Positions 1 to 7,499 of a stretch of 44,288 nucleotides of DNA are shown here, in pieces. The notes beneath the pieces are model-generated. The model ran no database searches, was not told where the DNA came from, and saw nothing but the letters and a program-made list of their open reading frames with translations. Each line of letters starts with the position of its first letter. The stretch's first letter is position 1. Source of the stretch: Streptomyces globisporus (GTDB taxonomy: Bacteria; Actinomycetota; Actinomycetes; Streptomycetales; Streptomycetaceae). The stretch is from contig NZ_QWFA01000102.1 in the NCBI RefSeq assembly GCF_003501885.1, positions 1 through 44,288 of the forward strand, read 5' to 3'. The position numbers and the translations under genes are program-made.

Positions 1-2994
1 GGGCATGGGGCGGGCCAGCTCCTGGGCGAAGGCGTCGGGGTCCTCGGCGAGGCGGAGCAGCTGGGTGGCGGAGAGGGCGGCGGGGATGACCACTTCGCGC
101 ACGGTGGCGCGGGCGCGGCGCAGCTCCCCGGCGAGGGAGTCCAGGTCCCGGTCCCAGGAGGCGAGGGTGCGGGCCTCCTCGGGGGTGAGCCGGTCGGCCG
201 GGCCGGTGGTCTCCGGGGCGTGGCGGGCCGCCGGGATGTGCGGGGTGGCGTCCGCCCTGTCCGGCTCGGGCTCGGGCACACCCGGGGGGCGTTCGGTGGG
301 GAGCGCGTCCCAGTCCCGGTCCTCGTCGGGCGGGGCGTCGCCGAAGGCTTCCTCGTCGGGCGGTACGTCGCCGAACGCGCCCTCGTGAAGCGGTACGTCG
401 TCCTCGTACGCCGGTACGTCACGGGGGCCGGGCCCGTACGCCGGTACCCGCTCGTCCCCCTGGACGGCCATGCGCTCCAGGTGAGCCAGGACCGTGTCCC
501 GGGCGGCGCGGCGGCGGGCCAGGGCGTCGGCGTCGAGCGGGAGCGGCCAGGCCAGGTCGGCGTCGCGCTCCGCGAGGGCCGGGTTCTCCTCGTCCTCGGC
601 GGGCTCGTCCGCCCAGGCCTCGATCTCGCCGTGGCCCGCCGCGCAGTGCTCGTACAGCGCCTCCAGGAAGGCGGACGGGCCGCGCGTCCGCTTCTGGGAC
701 GGGCCCCACCAGTGGCCGGAGCCGAGGAGCAGGGAGCGGGGGCGGGTGAAGGTGACGTAGCCGAGGCGCAGTTCCTCCGTGTGCTGGTGCTCCTTCATCT
801 CCTCCTTGAACGCCTTGATCCCCTTGGCGTCGTACGTTTCCAGTCCCGGGAGCGTCGCCGCGTCACCGCGCAGGGCGTGCGGGAGCACCTTGGCCTGGGC
901 GGTCCAGGCGTCCCGGGACTGGCCGCTGGGGAACTGGCCGGTGACCAGTCCGGGGACGGCGACGACGTCCCACTCCAGGCCCTTGGACTTGTGGGCGGTC
1001 AGCACCTTGACGGTGTTCTCGCCGCCGGGCAGCGCGTTGTCGAGGCCCTTCTCGTACTGCGCGGCGGTCCGCAGGAAACCGAGGAAGGCAAGCAGCGACG
1101 CCTCGCCGTCCAGCGAGGCGAACCGGGCCGCTATGTCCAGGAAGTTGGCCAGGGTCTCGCGGCGGCGGGCGGCCAGCGCCTGCGGGGACGCGGACAGCTC
1201 GACCTCCAGACCGGTGGTGGCCAGGACCCGGTGCAGCACGTCCATCAGCGGGTCCGCGAGCGAGCGGCGCAGGTCGCGGAGCTCCCGGGCGAGGCGGGCG
1301 AAGCGGACGCGGGCCTCGGCGGAGAACGGCAGCCCGTCGTCGGCCGCGTCCGCCGCGACCAGGAAGGTGTCCAGCGCGTCCGCGAGCGATATCACCTCGG
1401 CCGGGTCCGTGCCTTCGACGGCCTCCGCGAGCCGCTGGTCCGCGTCGGCGTCGTCCGCGTGGCCGGCTCGGTGGACGAGGAGGCGGGCGCGGCGGCCGAG
1501 GAGCGCGAGGTCGCGGGGGCCGATGCGCCAGCGCGGTCCGGTGAGCAGGCGGACCAGCGAGGCGTTGGCCCCCGGGTCCTGGAGGACCTCGCAGACGGCG
1601 ACCAGGTCGGCCACCTCGGGCAGATGCAGCAGTCCGGCGAGGCCGACGACCTCGACCGGGATGTCCCGGGCGACCAGGGCGGCCTGGATCTCGGGGAAGT
1701 CACCGGCAGTGCGGCACAGGACGGCGATCTCGCCGGGCGGAGTGCCGGTGCGGACGAGGTGGGCGAGGGAGTCGGCGAGCCAGTCGATCTCCTCGGTGTG
1801 GGTGCTCAGCAGGGCACAGCGGACCACGCCGTCGCGCTCGGCGCCCGGCGCGGGGCGCAGCGCCTCGACGCCCTCGTGCATCGCGCGCAGCGGTTCGGCG
1901 AGGCCGTTGGCGAGCTGCAGGAGGCGGCCGCCGCTGCGCCGGTTCTCGCTGAGGCTGTAGCGGGTGGCGGGGGTGCCGTCGGCGTGCGGGAAGTGCTCGG
2001 GGAAGTCGTCGAGGTTGGCGACGGAGGCGCCGCGCCAGCCGTAGATCGCCTGGCAGGGGTCGCCCACGGCGGTCACCGCGTGGCCGGTGGGAGGCGCGTG
2101 GCCGGCCGTTCCGGATTCCGTACCGCTGCCGAACAGCGCCGAGAGCAGCAGCCGCTGGGCCACCGACGTGTCCTGGTACTCGTCGAGGAGGACGACCCGG
2201 AACTCTTCGCGCAGGATCCTCCCGACCTCCGGCCGGGTCAGGGCCAGCTCGGCGGAGAGCGCGATCTGGTCGCCGAAGTCCAGCAGGTCCCGGCTCCGCT
2301 TGGCGGCCCGGTAGCGCTCGGTGAGGCCGAGGAGCGAGCGGCGGGCCTCGGCGGCCTCGGGGATCTTGCGCAGGTCGGCGTTGCTGAGCTTGGCGGTGGC
2401 CAGGTCCCGCAGCAGTTCGGTGTCGTACGTCTCCAGCGTCCCCGGCCGTACCAGGTGTTCGGACAGCTCCCCGTCGAGCGCGAGCAGATCGCTGACCAGG
2501 GTGGAGAAGGAGCGGGTGAGCGCCGGATACGGGCCCGGGGCCTCGCGCAGCACCTTCGCCGCCAGTTGGTAGCGGGTGGCGTCGGCGAGGAGGCGGGTGG
2601 AGGGCTCCAGACCGAGGCGGAGGCCGTGCTCGGTGAGGAGGCGGCCTGCGAACGCGTGGTAGGTGGAGATGGTGGGCTCGCCCGGGGGGTTGTCCGGGTC
2701 GATGACGTCGGGGTCGGTGACGCCAGCCGCGATCAGCGCCTTGCGGACGCGTTCGGCCAGCTCGCCCGCCGCCTTGTTGGTGAAGGTGAGGCCGAGGACC
2801 TGCTCGGGCGCGACCTGTCCGGTGCCCACCAGCCAGACCACGCGGGCGGCCATCACCGTGGTCTTGCCCGACCCGGCGCCGGCCACGATCACCTGCGGGG
2901 CGGGCGGCGCGACGATGCAGGCCGTCTGCTCCGGAGTGAACGGAATCCCGAGAAGCTCCTTGAGCTGCTCGGGATCGGTGATGCGTGGGGACAC
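1..2994 (-). CDS. adnB: AdnB-like ATP-dependent helicase-nuclease subunit (3' end cut by window)
   Basis: UvrD/Rep superfamily 1 motor, probable AdnB half of the heterodimeric AdnAB machine that resects DNA double-strand ends in actinobacteria. Seen: Walker A GAGSGKTT at about residues 39-46, the Walker B region DEYQDT, GDPCQAIYGWRGA (motif III region), TAHKSKGLEWDVV (motif V region) and GYVTFTRPRSLLL near motif VI. After an acidic Pro/Asp-rich linker the protein reaches LSATQLLRLAEDPDAFAQ, which resembles the start of the RecB-type nuclease domain; the nuclease core itself lies outside the window, so 998 codons are visible. I chose GTG at 2994 because the protein then begins shortly before the Q-motif-like FTPEQ; no strong Shine-Dalgarno is visible. 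It lies 88 bp downstream of adnA on the same strand, as in mycobacteria, so the two are probably co-transcribed. Family assignment is firm; the AdnB name rests on pairing and similarity. Confidence 0.88.
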   Translation of the reverse strand, partial: MSPRITDPEQLKELLGIPFTPEQTACIVAPPAPQVIVAGAGSGKTTVMAARVVWLVGTGQVAPEQVLGLTFTNKAAGELAERVRKALIAAGVTDPDVIDPDNPPGEPTISTYHAFAGRLLTEHGLRLGLEPSTRLLADATRYQLAAKVLREAPGPYPALTRSFSTLVSDLLALDGELSEHLVRPGTLETYDTELLRDLATAKLSNADLRKIPEAAEARRSLLGLTERYRAAKRSRDLLDFGDQIALSAELALTRPEVGRILREEFRVVLLDEYQDTSVAQRLLLSALFGSGTESGTAGHAPPTGHAVTAVGDPCQAIYGWRGASVANLDDFPEHFPHADGTPATRYSLSENRRSGGRLLQLANGLAEPLRAMHEGVEALRPAPGAERDGVVRCALLSTHTEEIDWLADSLAHLVRTGTPPGEIAVLCRTAGDFPEIQAALVARDIPVEVVGLAGLLHLPEVADLVAVCEVLQDPGANASLVRLLTGPRWRIGPRDLALLGRRARLLVHRAGHADDADADQRLAEAVEGTDPAEVISLADALDTFLVAADAADDGLPFSAEARVRFARLARELRDLRRSLADPLMDVLHRVLATTGLEVELSASPQALAARRRETLANFLDIAARFASLDGEASLLAFLGFLRTAAQYEKGLDNALPGGENTVKVLTAHKSKGLEWDVVAVPGLVTGQFPSGQSRDAWTAQAKVLPHALRGDAATLPGLETYDAKGIKAFKEEMKEHQHTEELRLGYVTFTRPRSLLLGSGHWWGPSQKRTRGPSAFLEALYEHCAAGHGEIEAWADEPAEDEENPALAERDADLAWPLPLDADALARRRAARDTVLAHLERMAVQGDERVPAYGPGPRDVPAYEDDVPLHEGAFGDVPPDEEAFGDAPPDEDRDWDALPTERPPGVPEPEPDRADATPHIPAARHAPETTGPADRLTPEEARTLASWDRDLDSLAGELRRARATVREVVIPAALSATQLLRLAEDPDAFAQELARPMP

Positions 2995-3082
2995 CCGGAC
3001 AACGGTAACCGGGACCACCGACAACCCGGCACGAACCGGATGCGGCGACTGATCCACAACCCGGCACTGACCGAGGCGGCGG

Positions 3083-6000
3083 CTACTCCACCACCTGCCG
3101 CCCCTCCGGCTGTGCGCTGCACGAGGCCCGGAAGGTGCAGTGGGAGCAGTGGGTTCCGGTGGTGGGCGTGAACCGTTCGTCCAGGACCTTTCCGGCGGCC
3201 GTGGCGAGCAGGTCGGAGACCCACTCCCCCGCCAGCGGTTCCTGGGCCTGGACCTTGGGGAAGGCCTCGCCGCCCTCCTTCTTGGGGGCGGGCTGGCGGA
3301 GCTGGACCAGTTCGGCGCCGCCCGGTTCGGGGCGGTTGCCGTCGAAGACCTCGTCGACCGCGCCCTCGCGGACGGCGAGCTGGTAGACGGCGAGCTGGGG
3401 GTGGGCGGCGACCTCGTCCTTGGTGGGGGCACCCTTGCCGGTCTTGAAGTCGACGACGTACGCCCTGCCCTCGGCGTCCTGTTCGACCCGGTCCATGGAG
3501 CCCCGGATGCGGACGGCGTACTCCCCCGCCTCCAGCGTCACGTCGAAGTCGTGCTCGCTCGCGGTGGGGGTCCGGCCGCCCCGGTCCAGGACGTGCCACT
3601 GCAGGAAGCGTTCCAGGGCGGCGCGGGCCTGGTCCTTCTCCTGCTCGGACTTCCAGGGGGCGTCGAAGGCGAGACCGTTCCAGACGGAGTCCAGCCGCTC
3701 CATGAGGACGTCCAGGTCGGCGGGGGTCCGGCCGGAGGCGACCTCGTCGGCGAGGACGTGGACGACGTTGCCGAACCCCTGGGCGGCGGTGGCCGGGGCG
3801 TCGGCCTTCACCTCGCGGCCCAGGAACCACTGGAGGGCGCAGGTGTTGGCGAGCTGGTCCAGGGCGGAGCCGGAGAGGGTGACGGGCTGGTCGCGGTCGC
3901 GCAGCGGGACGGCGGACCGGGTCGGCTCCTCCAGCCCCCACCAGCGGTACGGGTGGGCCGCGGGCACCAGCGGCTGCCCCTCGTCGTCGGTGAGCGCGGC
4001 GAGCCGGGCGAGGCGGTGGGCGGCTGCCTCGCGCAGCGCGTCGGACGCGGCCGGGTCGACGGTGGTGGCGCGCAGTTCGGCGACGAGCGCGGCGACGGCG
4101 AGGGGGCGGCGCGGCCGGCCGGTGACGTCGCGGGGTTCGACGCCCAGCTCGGTGAGGAAGCGGGAGGGCTGGTCGCCGTCGTCGGCGGGGGCCTTCACGG
4201 CGGTGACGATCAGACGCTCGCGGGCGCGGGTGGCGGCGACGTAGAAGAGCCGGCGTTCCTCGGCGAGGAGGGCGCCCGGCGTGAGGGGTTCGGCGAGCCC
4301 GTCGCGGCCGATGCGGTCCGCCTCCAGCAGGGAGCCCCGGCGGCGGAGGTCGGGCCAGAGCCCTTCCTGGACCCCGGCGACGACGACGAGCCGCCACTCC
4401 AGGCCCTTGGAGCGGTGGGCGGTCATCAGGCGTACGGCGTCGGGGCGGGCGGTCCGCCGGGAGAGGGTGTCGGCGGCGATGTCCTGGGCCTCGACCTCTT
4501 CCAGGAAGTTGAGGGCCCCGCGCCCGCCGGTGCGCTCCTCGGCGCGGGCGGCCGTGTCGAACAGGGCGCACACCGCGTCGAGATCACGGTCGGCGTTGCG
4601 GCCGCCCGCCCCGCCGCGCAGCGCGGCCCGCTCCAGCCTGCCGGGCCAGGGCGTGCCGTTCCACAGGGTCCAGAGGGCCTCCTCGGCGGTGCCGCCGCCT
4701 TCGAGGAGTTCGCGGGCCTTGCGCAGGAGCGCGCCAAGGCGTTGCGCGCCGTGAGCGTACGCCGGGTCGTGGGTGACGAGGCGTTCGGGCTCGGCGAGGG
4801 CGCGGGCCAGCAGTTCGTCGGAGGGGGCGGGGACCCTGATCCCGGCTGCGCGCTCCTCGTCGCGCAGGGCGCGGCCGAGGCGGCGCAGGTCGGCGGCGTC
4901 CATGGAGCCGAGCGGGGAGGTGAGGAGGGTGAGGGCGGTCTCGGTGTCGAGCCAGGAGGGCGTTCGGGTCCCGGCACGGCCCGCCCCGCCGGTCTCGCCC
5001 GGGTCCGCTCCGTCCGCCTCGTCCTGTTCCGTTCTGTCCGCCTCGTCCCGGCCCCCCTCGGGGAGGCCTCGCAGCGCTGCCGTCGCCACCGCACGCAGGG
5101 CCGTCAGCAGCGGGGCGACGGCCGGTTCGTGGCGCAGCGGGAGGTCGTCGCCGTCGACCTCCAGGGGGACGCCGGCGGAGGTGAGGGCGCGGCGGACGGC
5201 GGGCAGCGAGCGGCCTCCGGCCCGTACCAGCACGGCCATCTCCTGCCACGGAACCCCGTCCTCCAGGTGGGCGCGGCGCAGCAGGTCCGCGATGTTCTCC
5301 AGCTCCGTGGACGCGGTCGGGTAGGTGTACGTCTCGACGCGGCCGCCGTCCCGGACGGCGTGCAGCTCACGGTGGGCGCGGACCGTGTCGGCGGGCAGCC
5401 GGGTCAGCGGCATCCGGCGGGTGAGCAGCCGGGTCGCCGCCAGCAGTCCGGCCCCGGAGCGGCGCGATGTGGTGAGCACGCCCACGGGCGCGGGGGTCCC
5501 GTCCGCCCGGCGGAAGGTGTCCGGGAAGTCGAGGATGCCGTTCACATCGGCGCCCCGGAACGTGTAGATCGACTGGTCGGGGTCGCCGAAAGCGATCAGC
5601 GTCCGCCCGGCGCGCGCATGCTCGCTTCGGACACCCCCGGCGCGCGCTCCCTCGCCGCGCGCGTCCTCGCCGTCCGCGTCTTGTCCGCTCCCCTGGGCGT
5701 ACCCCGGCGCGCGCCCCCGGTTCCCGGCCAGCGCGTGCAGCAGGCGCACCTGGGCGGGGTCGGTGTCCTGGTACTCGTCGACGTACACCGCGTCGTACCG
5801 GCCGGCCAGCTCCGCCGCCACCTCGGGGCGCTCGGCGAGCAGGACCGCGCGGTGCACCAGCTCGGCGTAGTCCAGGACGCCCTGGGCATCGAGGATGTCG
5901 AGGTACTCGGCGAGGAACTGGGCCGCCGCGCTCCAGTCCGGGCGGCCGGTGCGGCGGGCGAAGTCGGCCAGCGCGTCCGGGCCGAGGCCCAGCTCACGGC

Positions 6001-6574
6001 TGCGGGCCAGCACGGCGCGCACCTCGTCGGCGAAGCCGCGGGTGGTCAGGCAGGCGCGCAGCTCGTCCGGCCAGCGGACCTGAGCCAGGCCCTCCTTCTC
6101 CAGGTCGAGCTGGCCCGCGAGCAGTTCGCGGACCGTGACGTCCTGCTCGGGTCCGGACAGCAGGCGCAGCGGATCGGCGAACAGGTCGGCGTCCTGGTGG
6201 GCCCGGACCAGGGCGTAGCAGTACGAGTGGAACGTGGTGGCCTGCGGACCCCTGGCCGCGCCGAGCCGGGCTGCCATCCGGTCGCGCAGTTCGACGGCGG
6301 CCTTGCGGCTGAAGGTGAGGACGAGGATGCGGGCGGGGTCGCCGCCCCGGTTCACCCGGGCGGCGACGGATTCGACGAGGGTGGTGGTCTTGCCGGTGCC
6401 CGGTCCGGCGAGGACAAGCAGCGGGCCGCCGGGGTGATCAACCACCGCGCGCTGCCCTGCGTCCAGGAGGGGGGGCTCCACGGATCCCGGCGGAGTACGC
6501 ACCAGTCGGTACGCACCCGTGGTCCGCGGCCGTGACTCACGGCGCGGACTGTGCCGGGTGGAGGAGGAACTCAC
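3083..6574 (-). CDS. adnA: AdnA-like ATP-dependent helicase-nuclease subunit
   Basis: A 1163-residue superfamily 1 helicase fused to a C-terminal RecB/PD-(D/E)XK nuclease, the other half of AdnAB. Seen: Walker A GPGTGKTT at 57-64, YVDEYQDTDPAQV, AFGDPDQSIYTFRGADV, MTAHRSKGLEWRLVVV, and FYVAATRARERL (motif VI). The nuclease shows GSMDRV, VVDFKTGKG with D1042 and K1044, then QLAVYQ. Four cysteines, C912 and the C-terminal C1143-x2-C1146-x5-C1152, match the 4Fe-4S staple of AddB/AdnAB-type nucleases. A variable Asp/Glu/Gly-rich insertion lies in the middle, between motor subdomains. Start is GTG at 6574 with AGGACC about 10 nt upstream. Known role: end-resection in double-strand break repair, ATP-driven translocation plus cutting of single strands. 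All catalytic signatures look intact, so both motor and nuclease are probably active. Confidence 0.93.
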   Translation of the reverse strand: MSSSSTRHSPRRESRPRTTGAYRLVRTPPGSVEPPLLDAGQRAVVDHPGGPLLVLAGPGTGKTTTLVESVAARVNRGGDPARILVLTFSRKAAVELRDRMAARLGAARGPQATTFHSYCYALVRAHQDADLFADPLRLLSGPEQDVTVRELLAGQLDLEKEGLAQVRWPDELRACLTTRGFADEVRAVLARSRELGLGPDALADFARRTGRPDWSAAAQFLAEYLDILDAQGVLDYAELVHRAVLLAERPEVAAELAGRYDAVYVDEYQDTDPAQVRLLHALAGNRGRAPGYAQGSGQDADGEDARGEGARAGGVRSEHARAGRTLIAFGDPDQSIYTFRGADVNGILDFPDTFRRADGTPAPVGVLTTSRRSGAGLLAATRLLTRRMPLTRLPADTVRAHRELHAVRDGGRVETYTYPTASTELENIADLLRRAHLEDGVPWQEMAVLVRAGGRSLPAVRRALTSAGVPLEVDGDDLPLRHEPAVAPLLTALRAVATAALRGLPEGGRDEADRTEQDEADGADPGETGGAGRAGTRTPSWLDTETALTLLTSPLGSMDAADLRRLGRALRDEERAAGIRVPAPSDELLARALAEPERLVTHDPAYAHGAQRLGALLRKARELLEGGGTAEEALWTLWNGTPWPGRLERAALRGGAGGRNADRDLDAVCALFDTAARAEERTGGRGALNFLEEVEAQDIAADTLSRRTARPDAVRLMTAHRSKGLEWRLVVVAGVQEGLWPDLRRRGSLLEADRIGRDGLAEPLTPGALLAEERRLFYVAATRARERLIVTAVKAPADDGDQPSRFLTELGVEPRDVTGRPRRPLAVAALVAELRATTVDPAASDALREAAAHRLARLAALTDDEGQPLVPAAHPYRWWGLEEPTRSAVPLRDRDQPVTLSGSALDQLANTCALQWFLGREVKADAPATAAQGFGNVVHVLADEVASGRTPADLDVLMERLDSVWNGLAFDAPWKSEQEKDQARAALERFLQWHVLDRGGRTPTASEHDFDVTLEAGEYAVRIRGSMDRVEQDAEGRAYVVDFKTGKGAPTKDEVAAHPQLAVYQLAVREGAVDEVFDGNRPEPGGAELVQLRQPAPKKEGGEAFPKVQAQEPLAGEWVSDLLATAAGKVLDERFTPTTGTHCSHCTFRASCSAQPEGRQVVE

Positions 6575-6777
6575 GTGGATCGCCGGTCCTGGTGGGTGTA
6601 CAGGTGATGGGGAACAGGTTCGGGGCAGTCGGGACGGCCCGAGGAGAGGGGCGGAGCGTGCCGCGCGATGACGACGCTACGCCAGCGGTGGCGCGGGAGG
6701 CGGCGGCTCGGCTGCGTCCCTCGTCACGTACGCGGCCGCGTCGGGCCGCCCGTGCCGGGGGCGCATGGCGGAAGCTG

Positions 6778-7278
6778 TCAGGTGTGAGCTTCCTCGCCCG
6801 GGCCGCCGTCTCCCGGACCGCCGTCTCCCGGACCCCCTGGACCGCCCGCGCCGCCGCTGCCCGGGCCGTCGGAGCCTCCGGTGCTTCCGGCCCCGCCGTC
6901 CCACCGGGCGCGCCGCATGTCGATGCGCGGGATGTGCCCCTCCGCCTGGCGGGACGCCTCGCGCAGCGGGGTGGACTCCGCGCGGTAGTGCTCCAGCGCC
7001 CGCAGTTCGTGGGCGGGGAGCAGGGTCCCGTCGGCGCGGACGACGCGCCACCACGGCACGGCCGACCCGTACAACGCCATGACCCGGCCGACCTGGCGGG
7101 GACCGCCCTCGCCCAGCCACTCCGCGATGTCGCCGTACGTCATCACCCGGCCGGGCGGGATCAGCTCGGCCACGTCGAGGACGCGCTCCGCGTACTCCGG
7201 CAGCTCCGGGTACTCCGGCGGTCCGGTCCCCGGTGGGGCGGTGCCGGAGCCGCCCCCGTCCGTCTGGTCCTGGCTCAT
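6778..7278 (-). CDS. MGMT-family alkyltransferase-like protein (ATL) lacking the catalytic cysteine
   Basis: A 166-residue protein of the DNA-binding domain family of O6-methylguanine-DNA methyltransferase. Seen: PPGRVMTYGDIAEWLG, then RQVGRVM, the Arg-containing helix-turn-helix segment that flips the base, then PWWRV at about 75-79. True methyltransferases have PCHRV there; Trp replacing Cys is the hallmark of ATL proteins, which bind alkylated bases and hand them to nucleotide excision repair without transferring the alkyl group. Here His is also replaced by Trp. The last 30 residues are a Gly/Pro/Asp low-complexity tail built from a short tandem repeat. ATG at 7278 gives a normal N-terminus; an ATG three codons upstream (7287) is possible, and neither has a good ribosome site. 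It is transcribed toward adnA, 203 bp away, consistent with a DNA-repair neighbourhood; nothing else is evident in that gap. Confidence 0.88.
   Translation of the reverse strand: MSQDQTDGGGSGTAPPGTGPPEYPELPEYAERVLDVAELIPPGRVMTYGDIAEWLGEGGPRQVGRVMALYGSAVPWWRVVRADGTLLPAHELRALEHYRAESTPLREASRQAEGHIPRIDMRRARWDGGAGSTGGSDGPGSGGAGGPGGPGDGGPGDGGPGEEAHT
6803..6832. repeat. 15-bp tandem duplication in the ATL tail
   Basis: Two exact head-to-tail copies of a 15-bp unit (6803-6817 and 6818-6832) encode two GDGGP repeats in the disordered C-terminus of the alkyltransferase-like protein. The unit is a multiple of three, so the frame is kept. Probably length-variable between strains. Confidence 0.7.
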
Positions 7279-7499
7279 CCGCCCCATCCTGCCGTACGCC
7301 ACCGACAGTCCGGCCGAGACGGTGTCCGTCCGGGTACGCAGCGTGCACGCGGGGGCAAAGGAGCGTATGTTGCGCTTCCCGCGCCCGTGCAATGCACCCT
7401 GATGCCCCCCTCTGTCTACGGGCCGTGCCACCATCATGCGGGCGGTGACCGGTGATACCAGAACACGAAGACGAACCAGAGGCGACGAAGGAGCAGGGC

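Noticed and set aside
220..6535. Very long plus-strand reading frames opposite adnB and adnA (983 and 1131 codons)
   Set aside because: Gly/Val/Arg-rich translations without family motifs; they are antisense shadows caused by high third-position GC of the real minus-strand genes.
6575..6777. Possible gene or site between adnA and the ATL gene
   Set aside because: No ribosome site with open frame and no inverted repeat above background.
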